Assembly (NCBI RefSeq): GCF_037126465.1
Contig: NC_088204.1
Location: forward strand, 79,607,807-79,671,806
DNA from: Ornithodoros turicata
Taxonomy: Eukaryota; Arthropoda; Arachnida; Ixodida; Argasidae
Direction: 5' to 3'
Length of the DNA: 64,000 nucleotides
The position numbers were made by a program, and so were the translations under genes. The notes beneath the pieces are model-generated. The model worked only from the letters and a program-made list of their open reading frames with translations. It ran no database searches and was not told the origin of the DNA. How positions within the stretch are numbered: position 1 is the first letter of the stretch; every line of letters starts with the position of its first letter. Below are positions 11,485-24,600 of this stretch, piece after piece.

Positions 11485-12485
11485 TAGTCCGTCAGCACTA
11501 ACGGTATTACTCCGCCAGATAAGTTATACTGCTGTGCCACCAGGTGCCGCCCTAGGACTTAGGGTGCAGACTTGTGCCCGTTACCCAAAAAAAGGAACTA
11601 AATACCGTTACCCGTTACTTCAGAAAAAAGTAACTAAATACGTTACTCGTTACCAACATACAAAAGTAACGAGTTCTCGTTACTCACAGGTAACGAGTTA
11701 GTTTTACGTTACCGCCGCATAGTTAAAGGAGCCAACAAACATGCAGTCATTTGCCTTCAACCCTTTATTAATGAGGAATTTCACTTCAGAAGAAGCTGAT
11801 ACTCGAAATTTGTCGTCCGTCCTTCGTGTTCCGTGTCTCTCGGCCCCTTACCATGACTCGATCTATATCAGCTTGCCTGGACCTTCTCCCTCCTTTCCGA
11901 AGTCGGGGTGATTGGAGATTATGAAAACACAAGAAAAAACACTTTTCGTGCCACCAATCACCAGCGGTTCCCAAAAACAGACGAGGGGCTGCGTCATAAT
12001 TTAGGGCGCTCAGAAGCTTAGCAAAGACAAGAAAAGTCCAGAAGTCGAAACGCGTTTTTTTGTTGCCATAGCACAATTGGTGCCCATTCTTGTGAAGGAG
12101 TGATGGTCGGAGATTACGGAAACAAGAGAAAAGACAACAACACATCCAGCGAGGGAGTCACACGTTGTCGTGAGTCACGCAGGTCAAATCTGCACGCATT
12201 GCGCCACGCGGAGTGCCGAAATGTGCTCCCCCGCGCTGAAGAAAAGGAACGAGTAACGTCAGTAACGAGTTACCAAGTTTTGTAACTGATTCCGTTACTA
12301 TTACATAAAAAAGTAACTGAATCGTTACTTCGTTACCAAAAAAAGTAACCGTTACCAAGTAACGAGTTACTTGTAACGAGTTAGGCACAACTCTGTTAGG
12401 GTGCCATAGCTTCGGTGTCGGCGCACTACTTGTCGCGGCGTAGAGTGATGCGGCTAGCCATTCCACCCAACAGGAGCCAGCGTAG
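11485..12485. repeat. Older dispersed repeat split by the hAT insertion
   Basis: The flanks 11485-11566 (GAAATGTAGTCCGTCAGCAC, ATTACTCCGCCA) and 12404-12485 (GCGCACTACTTGTCGCGGCG, GATGCGGCTAGCCATTCC) match consecutive parts of 48930-49090. So this is one repeat into which the hAT element jumped. Confidence 0.65.
11567..12395. mobile_element. Non-autonomous hAT element with 8-bp target duplication
   Basis: The 829-bp element is flanked by a perfect 8-bp duplication TTAGGGTG (11559-11566 and 12396-12403), diagnostic of the hAT superfamily. The ends are CAGACTTGTGCCCGTTACC and the inverse of CAGAGTTGTGCCTAACTCG. Both subterminal regions carry many GTAACGAGTTA/AGTAACT motifs, as hAT transposase-binding arrays do. 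No transposase frame is left. It interrupts an older repeat that reads through at 48930-49090. Confidence 0.85.
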
Positions 12486-12604
12486 GGCAGGGCATACAAG
12501 TGTGCCACGAACATTCGCTACATGTGCCACGTGTACTATAACGTGTATATGTAACGTGTATATTAACGGTGTGGAAGTTGTAACTGCGTTCAACCGTTTC
12601 ACAG

Positions 12605-12677
12605 TTCGTGTCGTGAACGCAGTAGCAGGATGTTACCCCGACGACGAGATCGTCGTGGAGGCCTCGGAGACCAACTT
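12605..12677 (+). CDS. GH18-like gene, candidate upstream exon
   Basis: Acceptor CGTTTCACAG|TT and donor ACTT|GTAAGT enclose RVVNAVAGCYPDDEIVVEAS and four more residues. It ends in phase 2, which is what the membrane exon at 14655 needs (TT+A, Leu). No start codon in this frame belongs to it, so at least one more exon lies upstream. Confidence 0.45.
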
Positions 12678-15600
12678 GTAAGTCGGATATTCAACATTGG
12701 GGTATAGATATATAAAGACGAAGACACGGGAGGGTTTCGTTCATTATTGAACAATGTTTGCGCAAGGTTTCTACACTCTAAGAAAAAAAGGAGTAAAACG
12801 GGGAGTAATTGCGGCTTCTACTCCCCTAGTCTGCAATTACTCCCCATTTTAGTCCCCTAACCCAACATTTAGTCCCGACATTTACTCCCCAGGACTGCAA
12901 ATTGTCACTAAACTTCGCGAATGGTCTCCTGAATGCAAAAGTCTACCTAAATATGTGCCCTTGGTCAATTTGAACGACAAAAGGCGTTATAACTCAGACA
13001 ACGTAGCAATTTTCCAGCCACACAGAGTAAGCAACAGTTAGCGCATCTTTCTTCGCAAATTATGCCCTAGTATGGCGCAAGATTTTATATCACTCGATAT
13101 ATCACGGTTGACGGTTTGCTTCAAAGTAACTTCATGCATGCGCACCAATTATGTACCTGGAACTCTTACAACAGCGCGTGAAATGCGGTCTTCACTCGGT
13201 GACATTCATTTACTCCCGTGCATTTACTCCTGAAAGGGACTATTTTTTGTGGCAATGCAATTACTCCCCAAAAGGAGTAAAAGTACTCCTTTCTTAGAGT
13301 GTACAAGAGAGCCATGCTGAGGACTACCTATCAAGAATCGGGGGTTGGCTACCTCGAACAGCCTATCTTCACAACTATGAATCCTCTTATATTACAGACG
13401 TGTATACCGTTTGCGACAGCTCGCGGTTTGTCCTGTCTGAAATCTCCAGGTGCTTCTTCCTTATATACTAATGGACTCGTACGGCATACTGCCCACCCTC
13501 AAACACAACAATCGTACAGCCCCCTTCAGGGACGGCCAAGCCAATATACGGGCTGCTGTACTTTTTAATGGAGATTTCAGACAAGTGTGCCGCGAGCAAA
13601 ACACTGAATCCGAGAGAAGCTCACCGTTGAGACCGGGGTCGTCAGAAGTGGCAAACACGTGCTCATCCTATATAGCACACCCGAAAGGCACAGCTACATA
13701 GCCATCGTACTTCCGGTGCAATGAGGCAGTAAGCAAGTTTTGGTATAGACCGGGAAGTGTTCACGATAACTTTTCCGGATATAGGATACGCATACTATAT
13801 ACGTATCAGGCGCAACAGGGACTGTGGTCACAATGTCTGTTCCTGCAAAATGTCAAAAAGAAAGCGCCCCCCTCGCCAGAGCTCTCGCGATTAACCGATC
13901 CTATAATTAGCACAAAGGTGAGAGGGGCGGGAGACTACAGACGGCAAATTATATAGCGTATTTACGCTAGTGTTTTCGTAACGCATCTTGCGAATAATCT
14001 CGGACGTCGTATTCTCTGCTCCGCCTTACTTCATGCACCTGGAGAGGCCGCCTTCCACAGGAATTTTCCACTCAGCCCTATTTCTACACTCTTAAAAATG
14101 AACTTCACCACATAGCACGCTCCTAGCCAACCATCATCCCGAATGACAACGTTCTCGCCCCTGATTTGTTGAAAATGGGAGGAGGAGCCTATTTTGTGCC
14201 CCATTAATGCACAGCACAAAATAGGCTCCTCCTCCCGTTTTGAACAAATCTAGGGCGAGAACGTTGTCATTTGGGGTGATGGTTGGCTAGGAGCGTGCTA
14301 TGTGGTGAAGTTCATTTTTAAGAGTGTAGGCGACAACACACCCCTTGTACCATTTGCAAGAGCATATGCGATTTTTAAAGATGTTGGTTATTTGAAGGAC
14401 TCGTGATTCTTCGTGAGGCTTTTATCCTTTCACACTTTTTAAGCCGCACCTTGTTCAGTGTATCGTTTAGTTCTTCAACTGGTTTCATCCCTTCTCACCA
14501 CGGTGTTGGGTGCCTTTACCTTTAGTCACTCGTGCGCCATGAAGAATTCGATCATCATGATCATCATCACTAACTCGACTAAATTACCAAATCAAACTGC
14601 AATTATTCGCTGCTCCGTGCACCGCTCATTTCGATGTGGGGGTGTCTTCTGCAGAGTGGGATCGCCGCTACTTGCAGTTCGGCCCCGCTCTGGGCGGCTG
14701 TCCTGCGGTTCCTGCTGGGTGTATCTCGGGTCTGTGTTGGGCCTTGTGTGTGCCATCGGGGGCATCGCCATCACCACCTACATTTTGGCTTCCCCATCAG
14801 GTATGTCAACGGGACATGATCATAGGCTCACCGTTCAGGATGATCCCATCCAATTTGCAACAGGGTGTAGGCTTCCCTTACGGGTGCCACAGCCCAAATT
14901 TTAGAGAAGGGCCAATGAAAGAAGGACCGATTTATATCCAGGGTGTTACGCTATAAAAATATACTAGCGCCAGCATGCCATACCCAGCAATCATTCAATG
15001 CAGGTGGAACATTGGGTCGTCCACATGTAAAATATATACAGGGTGTTCATTTTACAGCGACGACGAGGACAATGTTAGCAAGGGCGCTTCAGAAAAAAAA
15101 AGAAAAAATATATATATATATATACTTGGTGAATGGGGTTCGGACGACCGCGAATATATGTAGCTGAAATGAAAATTGAAACACAGACTACGAAGGTACG
15201 GGAAGTAAGAAAAAAGGGATAATTTATTTACATTTAAGATACTTGGAATGCTAAAAGGGTTGTCGACGTTTCGACAGTGGCACTGTCTTCGTCAGGAATA
15301 AAGATGCGTAGCTGATTACACATGGTGTGTAATCAGCTACGCATCTTTATTCCTGACGAAGACAGTGCCACTGTCGAAACGTCGACAACCCTTTTAGCAT
15401 TCCAAGTATCTTAAATGTAAATAAATTATCCCTTTTTTCTTACTTCCCGTACCTTCGTAGTCTGTGTTTCAATTTTCATTTCAGCTATATATATATATAT
15501 GTATGAACACCCTTAGTGATTATGCTTCAGACGCCATGTAGATATTGGTCCTGCTGATGCACAAGCTTTGCAGCGGACACGAGAAATCGAACGGAAGCGC

Positions 15601-18600
15601 AGAGCTCGCGAAGACCCGGCTCGTCGTGTAGCCGAAGCCGCAAACAAGAGTGTGCGATGTCAGGACCCCAACGTGCGTGCCGCCGAAACAGAGGCAAGGC
15701 GGACTCAGCGAAAGAGCCACGAAGGGTTTCACTGGGCAATCCAGGGCACAGATGTCGTTTTTTTGCAGACGGCCAGGTGGACATCTACTACGTGATGATA
15801 ATGAGATAATGAGAATTCGTTTTTTTTGTGATAATGAGATGAGATACTACAAGATGAGAATGGGAATGATAGTTCGTGCCTCTGCGTTACGAGACAGCCA
15901 TGATCATGAGAGATGCCACAGACTATAAGGTGATACCTAAAATGCATTAATTAACTCTTTAATTAATTCTTAATTCTTAATTAAAAGCGAGATAGCAGAA
16001 TGGGAGACAATCCTCGCAGAATCTCTGAAACGCGCACGTGCGTTGAGGAGCGGAAACCGAAACTGCGCCGATCGGGAGCACTGAGAGGACCCAGGTGAGC
16101 CTCCGTCAGCGAAAGTCATATGCGCTCCTCTTGCGCGCGGTTTTGGTTTCGGTTCGTTTGCGTAGCGAAATTTAGAGTCACTAAATAAGCTACGCTTCAG
16201 AGTATCGACACTCAGGCATAAGGGCGCCATGTTGTTTCCGTTTGACCTCCAGCGCCATCCATGGAGCGCTCTTCGAAGTGTTGCCATAATGTTGTCTTCT
16301 TCCACGCCCGAACTTCATCTTAATGTATTTCTGCTGCCAAAGTAGAGATGGCGCCAAAGGTCAACGGAAACAACATGGCGGCTCGAACTCTCCACTGTTG
16401 CATGAATGACGATACTCTGAAGCGTAGCTTATTTAGTGACTCTAGCGAAATTCTCCAACGGCTGCTTGCACGGCAAGTGCACGTTTGACATTTTTTGAAA
16501 GATAGAATGGCTCTCAACGAAGATTGTCTCCCATTCTGTTATCTCGCTTTGGCGAAATTTCATAATTAAAGAGATAATTAATGAATTTTGGGCGATATTG
16601 CGCATCTCGTAGTTAAATACTCTCTTCAAGAGGTATGTCTGCCAAGTCGTAGAACCCCAGCTGCAAAAACGACATTTATCCTGCTCTCATAGCAGTTTTA
16701 TTTTATTTTATTTTTCAAATGAAGCTGATAAAAATTAACACCCTGTATAATGAAAATACGAGAGTAGAGAATTCCTTTTGAGATCTAATGGAGTAACTTA
16801 CGGATTACTGCGGATACGTGAGTATACTTGATTGGGTAAATCGAGTGGGTGAATCGGCGTCGCCAACCCTAAAATGCACAAACTTAGCCTTTCTTTACTT
16901 GAGCGAACTTTGTGTGCTTTCCCTATGCGAAATTGTGAACACATACCTATATTTGTTTGTACAGTGAAGGATATCCACGGTTTCGTCTTAGGAGCGCATG
17001 GAGAAGCTACGACTACCACAGAATGTACGTGCGTTGTCGCTATTGCATGTCCCACATAGGGAACCAACACATAGGGGACATAGAAAACCACATAGGGAAA
17101 CACATATACATAGGGAAACCATAGGGAACACACATAGGGAAACACAGGGAAACCACATTTGTAATACATTGTTTAAACGCCGTCGAATGCTTCCCAAGGT
17201 AGTATTATATATAGGGTACCCAAGCGGGAATTGGGGAGCAAAGTTCTGTTTGGCTTCCGAGCATTGGAAGTGAAGACCCCTTACTACTTTGGGGCCCCAA
17301 GGGGTTTGGGCACCCAATTCTAAAACACCCTATTGTGTCATTGCAGAGCACTAACGCTCTTCCCATCACGAATACGCGTACGTAACCACAAACTACGACA
17401 CCTCGTTTTAGCTTTCCATTCTAGCTCAGTCCGCGATAATTTGAAAATGAAAAAATAAATAAATAAATAAATTAAATAAAATGCAAATAAAAATGGCTGA
17501 GATGCCTGATACGCCGTTTAATTTGTCTTACCAAGTATAGGTTAGTACAAAATTTAGATTGGAGATTTTCCTTCCAATACTTGAAACTGTCTTCGTGTTC
17601 CACTGAATGTGAATTCTGCATTAACCCGCAGGTCTACACAAGCTGCAATTGTCACATAAGACGGCGTCACTGACTGACCTGACAAGTAAGCCGTTTAATG
17701 TATGCATTCGTCGTTCATACTTGCATGATCATGCAAGTATGAACGACGAATGTGTGTGTGTGCGTGAGAGAGAAAGGAAATATGTATAATAAATTGATAC
17801 GCTCTGTGCCACACTTCGAGAGTACACACCTGAAATGTTTCTGGTCCAGTATTAATCATCTTCGATTCGATTCTCGCTAATGATTCACGCGCCATTATAT
17901 TACAGTGTCATGTTTTACGTTTCCTATACTTCTTGTGGAAAGCTCGGTGGAAGCACGTATGACTTATGCATCAGCGCCGTTACTGGCGTCAGAATTTACG
18001 CGATGGGACAACGCTGAGTGGTCTCTCTGACACCAGCAAGATAGTAAAATCTCGTATAAGGGTCGTGGACCACGAGGGTCATAGTATTGCAGGGCCAAGT
18101 CACGTGGTCGCGGTCAAATTAGTTCCGTCGGACGTTTCTTCTAATGACTTGGGGTGAGGCGTTAAAATGTCGGAAACTGAGCAGAATTTGCGTTTTTTTT
18201 TATATAAAACTGTTTATTTCATTGGTTCTTGCAGCACGTCGGTCGAGCCGACGACGCCCTCTTGTGCACGCCACTGGTAAGACAACTTTTGCTGTTACTA
18301 TTGTCGTCTGCGAGTGTAGATGCCAGTGTCTGCGAGTGGAAAACAGTTGTTGGAACTCGAGCTCCCCGTTAGTCACAGAAATGGTTTACGTGTTTATGTA
18401 ACGACCTCCTAGATTATAACGACCATGTCATAATGGGCAACCCCTATGAGGAGCCCGTCCGCACGATCCGCTAGGGGCGCTACTCATCGGCTCGCGACAG
18501 AGCCGTTTATAGGGAGAGTTTGGCCATTAGGAGGAGCCTAACTTGAGGCGCGTCATGCGACGTCACGGCTAAGCCACCTCCCTCGCCGTACTCTATTGTT

Positions 18601-21600
18601 GTCCCGTTGTCAGCAGGTCGCCGACGCCATATTGATGCTGCTCGTTGTTTACGATGCAAGGCGGGAAGACACGTGCGTACATTGTCCTTCGAAAGCCCTT
18701 CGTCCTTGAACTCCTTCAGTTTGGCAACAAAGCCCCCTTATCACAGGCGGCTGTGGGTCATAAGCCGGTTATTCCTGTAGATTGCATTCATTGCGACAAC
18801 AAAGCTGACGGACAGCATCAATATGGCGCGCACCAGATGGCTAATAAGTGGATTCTGCTTGGATACAGGCTTTTTGGGCGGTGCAACGACGACTCTGACG
18901 TCAAAATAGGCTCCACCCACGAGGCGGCAAAAGATCAGAGTATGGCCAAACTCTCCCTATAAATGGCTCTGGCCCGCGAGATCTACATCGTGATTGGACG
19001 ATGGAAATTTGAATTTTGAACGCGCGGAAGCGGACGTACGACTACCGTAGTAGACGACAGCAACCGCTTCTATCAAAACGCGTAGGATGATGATGATAAT
19101 CAACTTTAGGATGAAACATCTTCCGTGGGATATCCACCGCTTGTACAAAAATACTAAGGTAAGCCAAAGTACAAAGTATTGTAGAAGTTGAGGAAGCAAT
19201 AACCGGGCCGGTGAGTAGCACCGCGGCTATCTTCCCAATGCGGCGCTGGGAAGGGGTGCCTATGACATGGTCGTTATAATCTAGCAAGTCGTGGTTTGTG
19301 TATAACGGAGGCGTATGACGATCACAACATCGATCGACAGAAGTCGTAAACGAGTACAGTCGGACCTCGTTTTATGAACCCTCGATATACGAATTCCCTC
19401 AACTTACGAACGGCTCCACAGGGAACCAAACTTTTTCTGTGTATTTTGACCTCGTTTTACGAACCCTCGATATCCGAACTATGAACGGATTATTAGGGAA
19501 CGGACCCAAAGTAGCCAAGCCATTCTGACCTCGATATACGAACGGAGTTATGAACGTACAGGACAGGCCAATGGACCGGAGGATAATGAAAGTTCCTCAG
19601 TACATGCTGCCAAGGTCAAACATACAATGTCCCAATGTCACTACGTTCCACAAACATGATTCACCATTTCCTGAAAGTATAATTCGAGCGTTTACAGCAG
19701 AACGGTTGTGAGTTTGGACCCGGTCTCCGAGATGGAAACATCTTGCTGTTCCAAGAGAAGGCGTTCAGTCCTGACAGTCGGTGACAAGCGTGATATTTGC
19801 CGTTGGAAACAGTCTCATCCGCGCGCGATACGGTACTTTGAGGACCGGGTGGATGAGTCAAGTGTCAGACTTCTGTCATCTCCTCTAAACAGGATAGACC
19901 CTGCAGAAAGTATGATGCAAAGCACAATTACGCAGTATTTTCAAAAATAAAACGCATTCAAATCAATTACCCGTTGTTCTGTGAGCTATTTGTGCACTGC
20001 ACACCTCGGACCTCGATTTACGAATACCTCGATTTACGAACGATTTTCTGAGAAACGAAGGGTGTTCGTAAAGCGAGGTTTGACTGTATAGTCTAGTTAC
20101 AATGTGTGCTACGCAACGCTTTGCCGGAAACTGCATGCAACCTGTTTGTGTGTGGAACTCGACAGCTTCCGGAATCACCGATGATAGTAATGACGATGGC
20201 GACACTTCCAAGGACGATGAAACTGCATTGTACGGTGAGTCAGGGAACTGCTGCCTTTGAACTTCCATAAGGTCTGTTCTGTTTCTGATCCCCAGCCTCC
20301 GAAGATGAAGATGACCCGTCTAGCTCCATGGAGATACGACGTTACGGTTAGTTCGCGTCCTCTTTGCTCACGTCAATTATGGCAGTACCAGGTCGGCCTA
20401 TACGGTTTGAAGTTAACCATACTAGGCACATAGCTGAGGCCGATGAAACACAGGAGGACTAACACAACCTTAAAGGGGTTGTGACAGTTCTGGTTCGTTA
20501 CGTCATGCACACATTCTACTGCATTCAAGAGTACTGAGGAAAAAAAAGAATTATTTTCCCAGGTGTCATAGCGGGTAAGATATAAACCGTTGAAGAACGT
20601 CCCATGTCGAACTCTGACGTCTCAGGAGCCTCTGCCATTTCTCTTGGTTCTCGTAAACACGTGACGTCTCCCACGGCCGCCTCACTGTCGGCGAAGTCTG
20701 CCATGTTGTCAGAGCCGAATAATTTGCAGTATTCGCGTTGAAGGTTTTCTACGCTATATATATATTACCCCTTTTCCTGAAAGGTTTATGACATGAGTTA
20801 ACACCAATGTAAATAACCCTGCCCAGCATTTACAACTTGTGTCGAAGTTTATAACGCTTATAACGAAGCTTACAACGCCCCGTTGTATATGACCGACTAA
20901 GGAAGGCATGTTGATGGAAATCAAAAGTACCAGCAGTGTGGAAATGGACACTCACCAGGCCCCCACCAGGAACACACCATGACTGTCTCCTGTCAGATGC
21001 CCTATGTTAGCTAAGTTCACGTGAATACAGTCAACCCTCGATTTATGAACACCCTCGGTTCCCGGAAAAATCGTTCATAAATTGAGGGATTTATAAATCG
21101 AAAATTCCGTTAAGTCAGTACTATCGGCTGACGAAACAGTATTTGTGAGTTGGGATTGTGTTTATAATTCAATATATTGTGTAATGTTGCTTTCGACCAG
21201 GCCTTCTGTTATACACTTGGTCGTCCCTAATGCGTCCCCAGAAAACCCGTTTGTTGTTCGAATTTCGAAGGGTTAAAAACGAAGGGTGCAATACCTGGAA
21301 AAAGATTCGTCCGTTCCAGCATCATTCATAAGACCACAAAATAATCCATTTGAACATTTCTGTTGACCTTGGAACCATCTGTTCATAAATTGAGGGCAAA
21401 AACACTGGGCAACTCCTAGTTGGTTCCCAGAAATTCCATTCATTATTCGGATACCGAGGTTCATAAAACGAGGGAAAAATGAATGGAAAAAGTTTGGTTC
21501 CCCGTACTCGTGTTCATAAAACGAGGGAATTCATAAATCGAAGGTTCATAAATCGAGGGTTCACTGTATACCAATCGCTCAGGGAAACAAGGACTTGCAC

Positions 21601-24600
21601 TCACCATCAAGCACGTCCTCAGCAACGTTCATAAAAGACTAACACAATCCAGGCGGAAGGCATGCTTCTCAAGTATAACGTAATGACAAATGGAACAGTG
21701 ATCTTGTACATCTCGCAAACCGTTCCTTAATTGTCCCTGGGCTAATCGTTGTCACCAGCTGTCACGGTATCTATCATACATGTCAATGGTGTCTGTATAT
21801 TTCGCATTAACCGATGTTATCTGCTATATCCCTTTTTGCAGCGGATGAGATGATGCATGGCGGAAGCGAACGCGACTCCGGTGACGAAATCGGAGGACCT
21901 CGGCCGATGCCCGTGCGTAGCGGGGGACTCGGAACGCGACGTCGCCTGGTTCTCTGGGGCAACGAGACGTACACCACAACCATCACCACGAAGCGTGAGA
22001 AATGCCTTGACAGCCTAAAGGCTGTATATTCTTAAATCGTCCTCGACTCAGTACTGCACTCGAGCTGCTTCTCTATAGACCAGATCAGAGAAAGTCCTTT
22101 GTGCTTTTCTCGAGTATACAGGGTGTCCCAGAAAACGTGTCGTTGAATTATAATAAAAAAAACTACACCACCTACACTCTTAGAAATGAACTTCATCACA
22201 TTGCACGCTCCTAGCCAACCATCATCTCGAATGACATCGTCATCTGCCCTGATTTGTTGAAAACGGGAGGCGCACGCCTTTTTGTGACACTTATGCTGTT
22301 CATAATTGTCACAAAAAAGGCGTACGCCCCCCGTTTTCAACAAATCAAGGCAGATAATGATATCATTGGAGATGATGGTTGGCCAGGAGCGTGCTATGCG
22401 GTGAAGTTCATTTTTAAGAGTGCACCTAGAGTCATGCGGTCAATGACATTTGTTATTACTAGGTTTTTGCCACCTCCTCATGTGAATGTCGTGTAACGTA
22501 AGTTTAATTATGATAAATTTTTGCGAGCTTAAGTCGCAAATTTGCCTAATAAAGGTCACTTTTTTTACCCCACCAATGTGAAGAGCGTGTCTAATTTAGT
22601 CAAATTAATGATAATTGACAGGGATATTCAGGAGCTATCCCATCGGAAAAAATAGCCGAACATCATGCTCTACTTAGGACGCACAGAATAGCGCGCCGTG
22701 AATTTTTCAGCGCAATCTTTGTCAGTCCGACGAAAGGAGGTTGGAAACCCAGCCCTCCCCGATATCGCCGAAATAGATAAAACAGGCACGGCTTATCACG
22801 TCCGACTTTCGCTGGAATAATGCTTTCCCTCTCCCAATTTTAGGAACTGTTACTTTTTCTACTATCACTCTGTGGGCTGGCTTCGGAACCTACTTTCGTC
22901 GCACTGAGAGCGATTGCGCTCAAAAAGTCATCGCGCGCTATGGTCCGGTGCTCCGAAAAGCATGATATTCTGCTATTTTTTTCCGATGGGATAGCTCGTG
23001 AATATCACTGTGAATTATCATGAATTTGAGTGAATTCGGCACGCTCTTCATATTGGTGGGGTAAAAAAGTGACCCTTACTTGGCAAATTTCCGCGTTCAG
23101 TTCGCAAATATTTACATAATTAAACTTGGAGTACATGACATTCACATTAGGATGTCGCAAAAACCTAATAAGAACAAATGCCGTTGACCGCATGATTCTA
23201 GGTGGAGTAGTTTTTTTATTATAATTCAATGACACGTTTTCTGGGACACCCTGTATACTACAGGATAGCGTCAGTATTTCCTTAGCCAGTGGCTCCTCAA
23301 CTTGTGGAGCGTTTAATTTCCTCCACTCACTGGTGTCGAGTCAAGGATCGTTTAAGAATACAGTCGTTAGTGTACCAGTGACGAAGCCGTGCCCATTGTA
23401 AAATTCTGACGCACGGACGGATAACTAACAAACCAGGACCGACGGAGAAGTTCCGACATCTGGGAGCTGTGGAGGTTCACGAAGTGCAACCATCGGAACA
23501 CGTCGTAAACAACGGGACAATCAATACTACTGACGAATCTGTCGTGGCGAACGAGACGGCGGCGACGTTACCGGTATCAAGACCCTCTCCTATTCTTCTC
23601 ATGGGACCTCAGGCACCACCCGTTGCCGGTAAGATATACGATATACTTATGCAGCTACGGACCTTTTTCACAACGGCCTACGCGCATGCGCTTGACCTTG
23701 AGGCGCCGGAGAAGGTTACCTCGGTCTTCACTAGATGGCGCAGTATGGGGACGACAGAAGTGGGGAGACCGCACGAACGGCGCGAGCTCGTCGGTCCCAC
23801 TCCGGACCGGTTCTGGTCCTTTGTGCTACCCACGTGGTTTTGTTTTGGCGCGTGACTGCGTGGTTCGTTGGAGAACCGCTAGGATACGCTGGGATATGTG
23901 AAAAAGATCCATTGCACGTAACAAGGCACGAGGACTCCTGGACACAGCATTATATTGACTCACTTCTACTTACTGACCCCGTGTACTCTTCTCCCATGGC
24001 TCACGATTGACTCGCACAGGTTCTTTCTTGCGCCCCCTGGTTTGTGTGGTGAGCGCGAACTCGAATCTCCCTCCTCTGACGGAGTGCACCCACCTCATAC
24101 TTTCGGACCACGTGCTCGACCTTCTGCGCCGAGTCGTACGTCCAGCAGCGCCCGCCAGGAACTCCGATGCCGTCGCCACACGTAGGTACTTCACTCTCGT
24201 GCATGGTTGTCCTTCCTGTATATTCTTTACCTGACACGTTAAATTGGTGAGGATAAGAGCATGTACTAGAATTGTGCAGACTAAAATGCGGAAACCATCA
24301 GGTGGACCCTGCTTGTTTTGTTATGTATTTTGTGTGGTTTTTCTTTTCTTTTTTTAAATGCCTCTTGGTCATCTTGAGGTTGGGTTTTCTACTTTCTTTT
24401 CTATTCACGAGTACTGGAGTAACCGGACCCGACTCCGTAAGGTCTCACATCTCCATATTTTTTATGTGTCAATCAATCAATCAAGCAGTCACTCACCATG
24501 ACGGACAGGTCAGGTGGCACAAAGAGTAACATTCAGAGGTGGCGCCTCTGTCGACACTCCTACATGCAATGTGGAATGATTTAAATCACTGGTATTCGAC

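Larger units (their letters stand above)
15039..16745. mobile_element. Compound element with CAGGGTGTT ends, nested insertions
   Basis: The left end CAGGGTGTTCATTTTAC and right end AAAATTAACACCCTG are imperfect inverses, both next to TA. Inside sit the palindrome 15162-15486, a coding remnant (15562-15795) and a foldback (15945-16585). Whether the two ends belong to one original element is uncertain. Confidence 0.4.

Noticed and set aside
12630..12677. Start codon with MLPRRRDRRGGLG as N-terminus of the GH18-like protein
   Set aside because: It would join the membrane exon in phase 0, giving a frame without the hydrophobic segment. The phase-2 reading gives a clear membrane span.
22254..22496. 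Recurrent ORFs reading like [31 protein letters not shown], on both strands at many places
   Set aside because: They are translations of the family A palindrome. The same peptide appears from either strand because the element is palindromic. No start, splice or domain support.
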